Origin: Arthrobacter sp. C9C5
GTDB taxonomy: Bacteria; Actinomycetota; Actinomycetes; Actinomycetales; Micrococcaceae
Length of the DNA: 64,000 nt
Assembly: GCF_013359735.1 (NCBI RefSeq)
Contig: NZ_JABFMX010000012.1
Coordinates: 84,424-148,423, forward strand
Direction: 5' to 3'
This document shows positions 56,138 to 64,000 of the stretch, in pieces; the stretch's first letter is position 1, and the number at the start of each line of letters is the position of its first letter. The notes beneath the pieces were generated by a model that searched no databases, was not told the origin of the DNA, and saw only the letters and a program-made list of their open reading frames with translations. The position numbers were made by a program, and so were the translations under genes.

Positions 56138-57919
56138 GTGAGCTCCAACGAAAGCACCGGCCTCCCCGGACAGCAGACCCCCGCCGCACGCCAGGTTGCC
56201 GCCGTCGAGCTGCTCGAGGCGGTCCGGCGGGAACTGTCCGCGGTGTCGTTGCCACTGGCGCTGCCCGGGGCCGATACCGCGCGGCTCGACATCCGCCAGG
56301 TCCTGGCCCAGCTGGATGACTACATCCTGCCCCGCTACCGCAGCCTGGACGCGCCGTTGCTCGCCGTCGTCGGCGGTTCAACCGGCGCGGGCAAGTCCAC
56401 GCTGGTCAACGGCCTGGTGGGCCACCCGGTGACCCGGGCAGGGGCGATCCGCCCGACCACCCGCCAGCCCATTCTGTTGCACCACCCCGGCGACGCCGAA
56501 TGGTTCGAGGACCAGCGGGTACTGCCGAGCCTGAGCCGAATCCGCGGAACGGTGGTCGCCGCGCCCCTGCCCGCACACCAGGCAGGCCCCACCCCGGACG
56601 CCGCCGCCGTCACCTCCCTGGTGCTCGCAGCGGACCCGGCCGTGCCGCAGGGCATCGCTCTGTTGGATGCCCCCGACGTCGACTCCATCTCGGATGACAA
56701 CCGCCGGCTCGCCGGCCAGCTCCTCGCGGCCGCCGACTTGTGGGTGTTCGTCACCACCGCCAACCGCTACGCCGACGCCGTACCTTGGCGCCTGCTGCTG
56801 GACGCCGCCTCGCGCGACATCATGGTGGCCGTGGTGCTTGACCGCGTGCCGGCGGCGGCAGAGGAGGAGGTCAGCGCGGACCTCCAGGCCATGCTCAGCC
56901 GCGAAGGACTGGGCGCCGCGCGGCTCTTCGTCGTGCCCGAGGTGGCGCTGGACGCCATGGGGATGCTGCCCGTTGACGCCGTGGCGCCGCTGCGCAGCTG
57001 GCTTCAGGAACTTGCCGCCGACGCGGCCGGCCGCGCGGCGATTGCCCGCCGGACGCTCAACGGCACGGTCAAGGCGCTGGGCGGCCGGGTCGACGCCGTC
57101 GCAGACGCTGTGGCCGCCCAGCACCGCGCTGCCGGGCTGCTGGCCAAGGACGCCAGCGGCGCCTACGAGGACGCCGTCGGCCGGATCCTCGACGCAACCC
57201 GCGACGGCGCCCTGCTGCGCGGGGAAGTACTGGCGCGCTGGCAGGACTTCGTGGGAACGGGCGAGTTCTTCCGCGTCATGGAGCAGAACATCGGCCGGCT
57301 GCGGGACCGGATGGGCGCCTTCTTCCGGGGCGAACCCACCCCGGCCGTGCGGGTGGAGACTGCGATCGAGACAGGCCTGCAGGCTGTCATCCTGGACGAG
57401 GCCGCCAACGCCGCCGAAGACGCCGACCAGCGCTGGCGCTCCGACCCGGCCGGCCGCCAACTGCTGGGCACCGATGACCTCTCCGGCACCAGCGAGGGCT
57501 TCGCCGACGCCGTGGCCGCCGAGATCCGGGCCTGGCAGGGCAGCCTGATGGAGCTGATCCGGACCGAAGGCCAAGGCAAACGCAGCCAGGCCCGCTGGCT
57601 CTCCTTCGGCATCAACGGCCTTGGTGCGGCACTGATGATCGTGGTCTTCTCGATGACCGCGGGCCTGACCGGGCTGGAGATCGGGGTGGCCGGCGGCACC
57701 GCCGTCGTAGGCCAGCGCGTGCTCGAAGCCGTCTTCGGCGAGGACGCCGTGCGCCGGCTGGCCAAGACGGCGCGCGAAGACCTGCAGGTACGCTGTGCGC
57801 GGCTGTTGCAGGCAGAGCAGCAGCGTTTCCTGGCGCGCCTGGAGGTGCCTGACAGTGTGCCTCCGGCGATCCTCGCGGAGCAGGCCGCTGCGCTCGGCCG
57901 GCTGGCGGCCTCGGCATGA
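56138..57919 (+). CDS. dynamin-like GTPase, first of a tandem pair
   Basis: A 593-residue dynamin-type large GTPase. P-loop GGSTGAGKST (79-88), switch I Thr in PTTRQP (106-111), G3 DAPD (177-180). The G4 position reads VVLDRVP (232-238) and lacks the N/T-K-x-D motif, so base recognition may be altered. A long helical region follows, with a hydrophobic stretch (about 488-530) that could insert into membrane. GTG 56138 is chosen from the open frame. It overlaps the second GTPase by 4 bp. In Streptomyces paired dynamin-like proteins DynA/DynB stabilise the division ring; whether this pair is orthologous is not shown. Confidence 0.85.
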   Translation: MSSNESTGLPGQQTPAARQVAAVELLEAVRRELSAVSLPLALPGADTARLDIRQVLAQLDDYILPRYRSLDAPLLAVVGGSTGAGKSTLVNGLVGHPVTRAGAIRPTTRQPILLHHPGDAEWFEDQRVLPSLSRIRGTVVAAPLPAHQAGPTPDAAAVTSLVLAADPAVPQGIALLDAPDVDSISDDNRRLAGQLLAAADLWVFVTTANRYADAVPWRLLLDAASRDIMVAVVLDRVPAAAEEEVSADLQAMLSREGLGAARLFVVPEVALDAMGMLPVDAVAPLRSWLQELAADAAGRAAIARRTLNGTVKALGGRVDAVADAVAAQHRAAGLLAKDASGAYEDAVGRILDATRDGALLRGEVLARWQDFVGTGEFFRVMEQNIGRLRDRMGAFFRGEPTPAVRVETAIETGLQAVILDEAANAAEDADQRWRSDPAGRQLLGTDDLSGTSEGFADAVAAEIRAWQGSLMELIRTEGQGKRSQARWLSFGINGLGAALMIVVFSMTAGLTGLEIGVAGGTAVVGQRVLEAVFGEDAVRRLAKTAREDLQVRCARLLQAEQQRFLARLEVPDSVPPAILAEQAAALGRLAASA

Positions 57920-59532
57920 ACCGCCACACTGCCGCCAAGCAGGCCTCGCAGTTGCACCGCCGGCTGGATGCCCTGAATGAAGCCCGGGAACTGGCCGCGG
58001 GCGCCCTGCCCGAGGAGACCCTGGCCGAGGTGCTCGAGGTCCTGGAACGGGCGAGTTCCCGGCGCTCGCTCTCGGCGGATCACACCGTGGTGGGCTTCTT
58101 CGGCGCGACCGGCAGCGGAAAATCATCGCTCTTCAACGCCGTCAGCGGCGAGGAAATCGCCACCGCGGCCGCCCGGCGTCCCACCACCTCCGAACCCCTG
58201 GCCGGCATCTGGGGTGCCGAGGGCAGCGACGGACTGCTCGATTGGCTGGACGTCCGTACCCGGCACCACGCCGCGGCAGTCCCCGGATTCGCCGACGAGA
58301 CCACCGGGCTGATTCTGCTGGACCTGCCGGACTTCGACTCGACCCGCGCCGAAAACCGGGAGATCGTGCAGCGCATGGTGGGCCTCGTGGACGTCCTGGT
58401 GTGGGTGCTGGATCCGCAAAAGTACGCCGACGCCGCGGTGCACAATGACTTCCTCACCCCGTTGGCCTCGCACGCGGCCGTCACACTCGTGGTACTCAAC
58501 CAGGTGGACCGCCTGCCCGAACATGAAATCCGGCCGGTGCTGGAGTCACTGAAGGGCATCCTGGCGCGGGACGGCCTGGGCAAAGTGCAGGTGCTGGGCG
58601 CCTCGGCCGTTGTCGGGACCGGCGTGGACAAGGTCCGGGCCGCCATCCGCCAGGTGGTCATGCAGCGGCTGGCGCTCTCGCAGCGGCTCGCTGCGGATGT
58701 CGACCGGGCCTCGGCGCGGCTTGCCGAGGCCTCCGGTGCGGGCGAGGCTGCGGGCGTCAAGGGCGGCACCCGGGACCGGCTGGCCGGGGAGTTGGCCGTC
58801 GCCGCGAATGTGCCGGTGGTGGTCGAAGCCGTCGCGAGGTCCTACCGGCAGGAAGCCACGCGCCGCACCGGTTGGCCGGTGACGCGCTGGCTGGTCAGGT
58901 TCCGGCCCGATCCGCTGCGGCGGCTGAACCTGCGACGGACCCAGGCGCGGCCGGAACTGAACCGTACCTCGCTGCCGCCGGCCGGGGCCCCGGAGCGGGC
59001 CCGCACCGACGCCGCCGTGCGGGAGTTTGCGGACGCCGCGTCCGACGGCGCCCCGGGGCCCTGGCGCGCGGTCATCCGCGGCGCCGCCCGTGAGGGCAGG
59101 GAGCAGCTCCCGGACGCACTGGACCAGGCGATTGCCGGCACCGATCTCAAAGCCGGGCGCAGCTCCTGGTGGTGGACCGCCTTCAACGTGGTCCAGTGGC
59201 TGGGGCTGCTCGTCGCGCTCGGTGGCCTGGGCTGGCTGGGGGTACTTGCCGCGCTGGGCTACTTCCAGCTACCGGTGCCGGAGATTCCGCGGATAGAGGG
59301 CTGGCCGGTCCCCACCGTCATGGTGGCCGGGGGAGTGCTGCTGGGCATCGTGCTCGCCCTCGCGGCGAAATTCATTGCCGGCGCCGCGGCGCGGGCCCGT
59401 GCGGCGGCCGCCAGGAGGCGGCTCCAGGCCGCGGTCGCCGCCGTCGCGGAGGAACTGGTGGTGGATCCGGTGGAACTGGAGATCAGCAGGCTCAAGTCCT
59501 TCAACGCCGCCTTGAAATCCGCGGCAGGCTGA
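57916..59532 (+). CDS. dynamin-like GTPase, second of a tandem pair
   Basis: A 538-residue GTPase. P-loop GATGSGKSS (63-71), switch I PTTSEP (89-94), G3 DLPD (136-139), and an intact G4 NQVD (195-198), unlike the upstream partner. A Trp-rich hydrophobic segment (from WWWTAFNVVQWLGLL, about residues 410-445) and another after PVPTVMVAG (about 462-485) give two membrane-spanning regions near the C-terminus. Weaker resemblance to YfjP-type GTPases is also possible. Coupled translation implies a heteromeric complex. Confidence 0.85.
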   Translation: MNRHTAAKQASQLHRRLDALNEARELAAGALPEETLAEVLEVLERASSRRSLSADHTVVGFFGATGSGKSSLFNAVSGEEIATAAARRPTTSEPLAGIWGAEGSDGLLDWLDVRTRHHAAAVPGFADETTGLILLDLPDFDSTRAENREIVQRMVGLVDVLVWVLDPQKYADAAVHNDFLTPLASHAAVTLVVLNQVDRLPEHEIRPVLESLKGILARDGLGKVQVLGASAVVGTGVDKVRAAIRQVVMQRLALSQRLAADVDRASARLAEASGAGEAAGVKGGTRDRLAGELAVAANVPVVVEAVARSYRQEATRRTGWPVTRWLVRFRPDPLRRLNLRRTQARPELNRTSLPPAGAPERARTDAAVREFADAASDGAPGPWRAVIRGAAREGREQLPDALDQAIAGTDLKAGRSSWWWTAFNVVQWLGLLVALGGLGWLGVLAALGYFQLPVPEIPRIEGWPVPTVMVAGGVLLGIVLALAAKFIAGAAARARAAAARRRLQAAVAAVAEELVVDPVELEISRLKSFNAALKSAAG

Positions 59533-59538
59533 CGAACC

Positions 59539-60084
59539 TCAGCCGGTCGCCAGGAGTTCCGCGGCATCGCGGACCTTGACCAGGGTCCGCAGGTTACGCG
59601 TGGTGGTGCTGGCCTTGTACTTGGCCTTGGCGGAGAGCTTGCTGAAGGGGCTGTCGAGGGTGCCGCCGGCGGGAGCCAGCCAGGCCACGGCTTCGGGCCC
59701 CAGCCGCGTCAGCTCCACCCCGTCCAGGGCACTGCCGGCGACGTAAAGCTCGGAAAGTATCCCGGTATCCGAGGAGAGGGTGACGTAGCTGTGCGTCACG
59801 GTGTCGTCCGCCGGATAGGGGCAGGCGTCGACGAGTTCGGCAACGCGGCCGGCGGCCAGCACCACCACCCAGGCGTCGTAGCCGAAGGTTGCCCGCAGGC
59901 AGGCCTCGAACTCGGCCTTCACCCCGGCCGCCGGAAGCTCACTGGCCAGCACCACGTTGCCGCTGGCCAGGAGCGTTTTCACGGCCGAAAACGGACGAGA
60001 CTTGAGGGCCTCTTTGAGCTCGGCCATCTTGATGTTGACCCCGCCCACGTTGACGCCGCGCAGAAAGACCGCATAGCTGTTCAT
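59539..60084 (-). CDS. DUF1697 domain protein
   Basis: A 181-residue cytoplasmic protein. YAVFLRGVNVGGVNIKMAEL is the family signature, with VKTLLASGNVVL next; SPFSKLSAKAKYKASTTTRN is the conserved C-terminal strand and helix. No activity is established. ATG 60084 is chosen over GTG 60090 because TAGGCT sits 6 nt before it, the leaderless layout seen elsewhere here. It converges with the GTPase pair. Confidence 0.9.
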   Translation of the reverse strand: MNSYAVFLRGVNVGGVNIKMAELKEALKSRPFSAVKTLLASGNVVLASELPAAGVKAEFEACLRATFGYDAWVVVLAAGRVAELVDACPYPADDTVTHSYVTLSSDTGILSELYVAGSALDGVELTRLGPEAVAWLAPAGGTLDSPFSKLSAKAKYKASTTTRNLRTLVKVRDAAELLATG

Positions 60085-60090
60085 GGCCAC

Positions 60091-60096
60091 AGCCTA
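60091..60096 (-). promoter_or_regulatory. -10 box (TAGGCT) for the DUF1697 gene, leaderless
   Basis: TANNNT hexamer ending 6 nt before the ATG at 60084; decides the start. Confidence 0.5.
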
Positions 60097-60131
60097 GCTG
60101 TGTTGTCCAGCATTCCCCCGCGCAGGGGGCG

Positions 60132-60851
60132 TCAGTCGTTGGTCTTGCGCAGCGCCTCGGTTAGGACCCGGGCGGCGTTGCAGACCACTTCCGCGTGCAG
60201 GCGGCCGGGCTGGCGGGTCAGGCGTTCGATCGGGCCGGAAATGGAGACGGCGGCGATCACGCGGCCGGACGGGCCGCGGACGGGCGCGGAAACGGAGGCG
60301 ACCCCCGGCTCGCGTTCCCCGAGGCTCTGGGCCCAGCCCCGGCGTCGTACTCCGGCCAGGACGGTGGGCGTAAAGCGGGCGGCCTGAAGGCCTTCGAGCA
60401 GGCGGTCGTGGTCTTCCCAGGCCAGCAGCACCTGGGCGGCGGAGCCCGCCTTCATGGAGAGCTGGGTGCCCACCGGGATGGTGTCCCGGAGGCCGATGGG
60501 CCGCTCGGCGGAGGCGACGCAGACGCGCCAGTCGCCCTGGCGGCGGAAGATCTGTGCACTCTCGCCGGTGGCGTCGCGCAGCTGCATCAGCACCGGGCCG
60601 GCGGAGGCGATCAGCCGGTCTTCGCCGGCTGCGGAGGCGAGTTCGACCAGGCGGCTGCCGAGCACGAACCGGCCCTGGATGTCGCGGCTCACCAGGCGGT
60701 GGTGGACGAGCGCCAGCGCGAGGCGGTGCACCGTTGGCCGCGCGAGGCCGGTGGCGGCAACGAGCTGCGCCAGGGTGGTGGGGCCAGCCTCGAGCGCGTC
60801 GAGTACATGGGCCGCTTTATCGATGACGCCGACGCCACTAGAATTGTCCAT
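60132..60851 (-). CDS. IclR family regulator (LtbR/NdgR-like), divergent from leuCD
   Basis: A 239-residue regulator. The N-terminal winged helix (residues 8-65) contains TTLAQLVAATGLARPTVHRL; the C-terminal IclR effector domain contains SVSAPVRGPSGRVIAAVSIS. Divergence from leuC is the conserved setting of LtbR (Corynebacterium) and NdgR (Streptomyces), which control leucine and other amino acid genes, so that assignment is likely. ATG 60851 is the family start. Confidence 0.92.
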   Translation of the reverse strand: MDNSSGVGVIDKAAHVLDALEAGPTTLAQLVAATGLARPTVHRLALALVHHRLVSRDIQGRFVLGSRLVELASAAGEDRLIASAGPVLMQLRDATGESAQIFRRQGDWRVCVASAERPIGLRDTIPVGTQLSMKAGSAAQVLLAWEDHDRLLEGLQAARFTPTVLAGVRRRGWAQSLGEREPGVASVSAPVRGPSGRVIAAVSISGPIERLTRQPGRLHAEVVCNAARVLTEALRKTND

Positions 60852-60866
60852 GTAATGATATTGCCG

Positions 60867-60881
60867 TCTCAATATCTGAGA
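60867..60881. promoter_or_regulatory. palindrome in the iclR-leuC intergenic region, candidate operator
   Basis: TCTCA-ATATC-TGAGA, a perfect 5-5-5 inverted repeat 16 bp before the iclR start. It lies in an AT-rich patch and could control both divergent genes. Confidence 0.6.
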
Positions 60882-61012
60882 TGCAAATCATTGCGCTGGC
60901 ATATTCGGCGGCAGTGCTGATTCAGTGGAGATCAACAAACCAGCCGGAACGGGACGCGTCGCGAAGCAGCATAGACGGTCACGCGGCGAAACAGCAGTGA
61001 AGGGAGCAGGCC

Positions 61013-62467
61013 GTGGCAAAGACATTGGCCGAGAAAGTCTGGGACGCACATGTGGTGCGCAAGGGGGACGGCGAAGGCGCCAACGCCCAGCCCGATCTCC
61101 TCTTCATTGACCTTCACCTCGTGCATGAGGTGACGTCCCCGCAGGCTTTCGAGGGCCTGCGCCTCGCCGGACGCAAGCTGCGCCGGCCCGACCTCACGAT
61201 CGCCACCGAGGACCACAACACTCCCACGCTGGCCATCGACAAGCCAATCGCGGACCTCACCAGCCGGACCCAGATCGAGACCCTGCGCAACAACTGCAAG
61301 GAGTTCGGCGTCCGCCTGCACTCCCTGGGTGACGCCGAGCAGGGCATCGTGCACGTGGTCGGCCCGCAGCTGGGCCTCACCCAGCCCGGCATGACCGTCG
61401 TCTGCGGCGACTCGCACACGTCCACGCATGGGGCTTTCGGGGCGCTCGCCATGGGCATCGGCACCTCCGAGGTGGAGCACGTCATGGCCACCCAGACGCT
61501 CTCGCTCAAGCCCTTCAAGACCATGGCGATCAACGTTGAGGGAACGCTGCGCCCCGGCGTGAGCGCCAAGGACATCATCCTGGCCGTCATCGCCAAGATC
61601 GGCACCGGCGGCGGGCAGGGCTATGTGCTGGAGTACCGCGGTTCCGCCATCCGGGCGCTGTCCATGGAAGCCCGGATGACCATCTGCAACATGTCCATCG
61701 AAGCCGGCGCCCGCGCCGGACTGGTCGCCCCGGACCAGACCACCTATGACTACATGCACGGCCGCCCGCACGCGCCCCAGGGCGCTGACTGGGACGCCGC
61801 CGTCGAATACTGGAACACGCTGCGCACCGACGACGACGCGACGTTCGACGCCGAGGTGGACCTCGACGCCGACACGCTGGAACCGTTCGTGACGTGGGGG
61901 ACCAACCCGGGTCAGGGCGTGTCCCTGTCCGCCAAGGTGCCCTCGCCCGCTGACTTCGGCGACGAGAACGCCAAGGCCGCCGCGGAACGCGCGCTGCAGT
62001 ACATGGGCCTTGAAGCAGGCACGCCGATGAAGGACATCCGGGTCGACACCGTGTTCCTGGGCTCCTGCACCAACTCCCGGATGGAGGACCTCCGGGCGGC
62101 GGCGGACATCATCCGCGGCCGAACCAAGGACCCGGACATCCGGATGCTGGTGGTGCCCGGCTCCGCCCGCGTCCGGCTCGAGGCCGAGGCCGAGGGCCTG
62201 GACAAGGTCTTCACCGACTTCGGTGCGGAGTGGCGCTTTGCCGGCTGCTCGATGTGCCTGGGCATGAACCCGGACCAGCTGGAAGTGGGGGAGCGCTGCG
62301 CCTCCACATCCAACCGCAACTTCGAAGGACGCCAGGGCAAGGGCGGCCGCACCCACCTCGTTTCGCCCGTCGTGGCGGCGGCGACGGCGGTGCGCGGCAC
62401 GCTGAGCTCTCCGTCGGACCTGGACCCCGTGCCCGAGGCCGTCAGCCGCCGCACCGCCGCGGTGTAG
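61013..62467 (+). CDS. leuC: 3-isopropylmalate dehydratase, large subunit
   Basis: A 484-residue Fe-S isomerase (aconitase superfamily) of leucine synthesis. [20 protein letters not shown] is the N-terminal motif; cluster cysteines are in FLGSCTNSR and [33 protein letters not shown] is the aconitase signature. GTG 61013 follows AAGGGAG by 6 nt. leuD follows with a 46-bp gap. Divergent from the IclR regulator. Confidence 0.97.
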   Translation: MAKTLAEKVWDAHVVRKGDGEGANAQPDLLFIDLHLVHEVTSPQAFEGLRLAGRKLRRPDLTIATEDHNTPTLAIDKPIADLTSRTQIETLRNNCKEFGVRLHSLGDAEQGIVHVVGPQLGLTQPGMTVVCGDSHTSTHGAFGALAMGIGTSEVEHVMATQTLSLKPFKTMAINVEGTLRPGVSAKDIILAVIAKIGTGGGQGYVLEYRGSAIRALSMEARMTICNMSIEAGARAGLVAPDQTTYDYMHGRPHAPQGADWDAAVEYWNTLRTDDDATFDAEVDLDADTLEPFVTWGTNPGQGVSLSAKVPSPADFGDENAKAAAERALQYMGLEAGTPMKDIRVDTVFLGSCTNSRMEDLRAAADIIRGRTKDPDIRMLVVPGSARVRLEAEAEGLDKVFTDFGAEWRFAGCSMCLGMNPDQLEVGERCASTSNRNFEGRQGKGGRTHLVSPVVAAATAVRGTLSSPSDLDPVPEAVSRRTAAV

Positions 62468-62513
62468 CGCCCACCCTGACCGCACCGATCCACACAGCCA
62501 CGAAGGATCCGCC

Positions 62514-63116
62514 ATGGAAAAGTTCACCACCCACACCGGAATTGGTGTCCCGCTGCGCCAGAGCAACGTGGACACCGACCAGATCATCCCCGCCGTCTAC
62601 CTCAAGCGCATCACCCGGACAGGGTTCGAGGACGCGCTCTTCTCGGCCTGGCGCAAGGACCCGGCGTTCATTCTCAACCAGGAACCGTTCAGCGCCGGCT
62701 CCGTGCTGGTCGCCGGACCCGACTTCGGCACGGGCTCCTCACGCGAGCACGCCGTCTGGGCGCTGAAGGACTACGGCTTCAAGGCTGTGCTGTCCTCCCG
62801 CTTCGCGGACATCTTCCGTGGCAATTCCGGCAAGCAGGGATTGCTGGCCGCCGAACTGGCCCAGGACGACATCGAACTCATCTGGAAGGTGCTGGAAAAC
62901 GCTCCCGGCACAGAGGTCAAGGTTGACCTGGTCTCCAAAACGGTCGAATGCGGCAATGTGGTCGCGCCGTTCGAGATTGACGACTACACGCGCTGGCGCC
63001 TGCTCGAGGGACTGGACGACATCGGCCTGACCCTGCAGCACGAGGAAGACATCACCGCCTACGAGGCCACGAGGCCGGCGTTCAAGCCCACGACGCTGCC
63101 AGCCAAGCTGTCCTAG
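62514..63116 (+). CDS. leuD: 3-isopropylmalate dehydratase, small subunit
   Basis: A 200-residue swivel-domain subunit that completes the LeuC active site. Conserved blocks are [20 protein letters not shown] and [20 protein letters not shown], then [24 protein letters not shown] lies before the ATG. It forms an operon with leuC, ended by the hairpin at 63136-63176. Confidence 0.97.
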   Translation: MEKFTTHTGIGVPLRQSNVDTDQIIPAVYLKRITRTGFEDALFSAWRKDPAFILNQEPFSAGSVLVAGPDFGTGSSREHAVWALKDYGFKAVLSSRFADIFRGNSGKQGLLAAELAQDDIELIWKVLENAPGTEVKVDLVSKTVECGNVVAPFEIDDYTRWRLLEGLDDIGLTLQHEEDITAYEATRPAFKPTTLPAKLS

Positions 63117-63135
63117 GGCGGTTCCTGCAGTTATA

Positions 63136-63176
63136 AGAGTGCCGCCGTCGGGTTTGTGACCCGACGGCGGCACTCT
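63136..63176 (+). terminator. terminator after leuCD
   Basis: A perfect 17-bp stem, AGAGTGCCGCCGTCGGG / CCCGACGGCGGCACTCT, with a 7-nt loop, 20 nt past the leuD stop. Confidence 0.8.
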
Positions 63177-63214
63177 CGCGTGGGTGTCTGCGGCCCAGGG
63201 CTAACTCCTGATTC

Positions 63215-63589
63215 CTAGTCTTCGACGTCCTGGACGGTTCTGGATAGCAGGCAGAACTCGTTGCCCTCGGGATCAGCCAGTACCACCCAGCTCACGTCCG
63301 GGCCTTGGCCCACGTCTGTGCGCCGCGCCCCGAGGGCGAGCAGGCGTTCCAGCTCCTCAGCGGTGGATACACGGTCAGCCCGCAGGTCGAAGTGCAGCCG
63401 GTTCTTGACCGTCTTGCCCTCGGGCACCGCGATCACATCGATGGAAGGCCAGGACTTGTCCTGGGGCGCGATGCTGATGACGTCGCTATCCTCTTCGACA
63501 ACATGCCAGTCGAGGACGGCGCACCAGAAGTCGGCCACTACCTTTGGCCGGACGGCGTCGATTGCAATAGTAGCTAACTGGCTTGGCAT
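63215..63589 (-). CDS. VOC superfamily (glyoxalase-like) protein
   Basis: A 124-residue vicinal-oxygen-chelate fold protein with two beta-alpha-beta-beta-beta units. Typical lines are TIAIDAVRPKVVADFWCAVL, the strand NRLHFDLRAD and VVLADPEGNEFCLL, the last containing the Glu that closes the metal site in this family. Substrate and metal are unknown. The ATG at 63589 is preceded by TATCGT 6 nt upstream without a Shine-Dalgarno sequence; an upstream in-frame ATG at 63637 lies before that box. Confidence 0.88.
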   Translation of the reverse strand: MPSQLATIAIDAVRPKVVADFWCAVLDWHVVEEDSDVISIAPQDKSWPSIDVIAVPEGKTVKNRLHFDLRADRVSTAEELERLLALGARRTDVGQGPDVSWVVLADPEGNEFCLLSRTVQDVED

Positions 63590-63595
63590 GGCCCC

Positions 63596-63601
63596 ACGAT
63601 A
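63596..63601 (-). promoter_or_regulatory. -10 box (TATCGT) for the VOC gene, leaderless
   Basis: TANNNT hexamer ending 6 nt before the ATG at 63589; decides the start. Confidence 0.45.
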
Positions 63602-63758
63602 GCCCAGGGGATGAAGCCAGAGGCCGTTCTCCCTCATTTCGCGCGTGACTTCATCCCTTGTATGCGCGGCTGACGTACGTGCGGTGGTGAACGGGTACCG
63701 CGCCCCCAGCTGGCAGTAACCGCCGTCCGGACTGGCCCCGCAGATCGGCTTTCGTTGT

Positions 63759-64000
63759 TCAGCATCTGAAGTAGTGGTTTCTTCGGGGTGTTTGGCATGG
63801 GTCGAGGTGGGGTGGCGGGATGAACCAGGGGATCCCGGCGCGGATCTGGATGGTCCATTGTTCCTTGTGGGTCAGGTGGTGATGGCGGGAGCAGAGGAGT
63901 GTTCCGTTCTCGGCGGACGTGGTGCCGCCTCTGGACCAGTAGGTGATGTGGTGGGCTTCGCACCAGGGTGCCGGGATGGTGCAGCCGGGGAAGGCGCAGC
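63759..64000 (-). CDS. HNH endonuclease of the DUF222 family, C-terminal part (cut by window edge)
   Basis: Only the last 80 codons are present. CAFPGCTIPAPWCEAHHITY and CSRHHHLTHK form the zinc-stabilised HNH motif (two CxxC-type pairs and HH catalytic His), followed by a short C-terminal tail ending in YFRC. DUF222-HNH proteins occur in many copies in Arthrobacter and related genomes. The N-terminal DUF222 region lies beyond the window. The role (mobile-like nuclease or repair) is not settled. Confidence 0.85.
   Translation of the reverse strand, partial: CAFPGCTIPAPWCEAHHITYWSRGGTTSAENGTLLCSRHHHLTHKEQWTIQIRAGIPWFIPPPHLDPCQTPRRNHYFRC

Noticed and set aside
63634..63963. Open frame on the minus strand at the right edge starting MRSPPHH
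   Set aside because: It is an out-of-frame shadow of the HNH endonuclease; the correct frame gives the HNH motif and ends at 63759.

Overview
The window is a chromosomal segment from a high-GC Gram-positive bacterium, most likely an Arthrobacter/Pseudarthrobacter-type member of the Micrococcaceae. The reasons are very high GC at third codon positions, many GTG starts, malate:quinone oxidoreductase, an NrtR-headed nadABC operon, and many TANNNT boxes placed 6-7 nt before a start codon (leaderless transcription, common in actinobacteria). I see no prophage, insertion sequence, CRISPR array or replication origin. Both edges cut genes: an alpha/beta hydrolase on the left and a DUF222-type HNH endonuclease on the right.

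Layout. 1-4.2 kb (minus): a 2-oxoacid dehydrogenase operon (E1 alpha, E1 beta, a lipoyl-domain-only E2 fragment, alpha/beta hydrolase) and an amino acid permease, the latter divergent from an Lrp-type regulator. 4.8-10.9 kb (plus): nrtR-nadA-nadB-nadC-cysteine desulfurase, de novo NAD synthesis behind a palindromic NrtR-type operator. 10.9-18.6 kb: GtrA and DUF1684 genes, an M20 peptidase, a lipoprotein, a transglutaminase-like protein, a MarR/LLM flavin oxidoreductase pair and an MFS transporter. 18.6-26.1 kb (minus): an RND efflux pump, mqo, a peptide-type binding lipoprotein and a fasciclin lipoprotein. 26.3-31.2 kb: tRNA-Leu, Bcp peroxiredoxin, a MarR regulator, three small or unusual proteins, an ABC exporter and tRNA-Lys. 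31.3-34.4 kb: a PQQ-type sugar dehydrogenase lipoprotein, a His-rich membrane protein and a LysR regulator.

34.5-63.2 kb is dominated by branched-chain amino acid synthesis. It holds ilvD, ilvB-ilvN-ilvC behind a 23-residue leader peptide and attenuator, serA, leuB, ilvE, and leuC-leuD divergent from an IclR regulator of the LtbR/NdgR kind. Between these lie an FtsX-like ABC transporter, metG, an MBL hydrolase, an FAH-family enzyme, gltX, a HAD hydrolase, a two-ended membrane protein built of xxGAxxL heptads, tRNA-Gln and tRNA-Glu, and two tandem dynamin-like GTPases. leuA and ilvA are not in the window.

The items most worth following are the tandem dynamin-like GTPases (one with a degenerate G4 motif), the heptad-repeat membrane protein, the ilvB attenuator, the split lipoyl/hydrolase E2, the NrtR operator with a possible frameshift at the nrtR 5' end, and the leaderless-promoter pattern, which also supports two small genes and corrects several starts.
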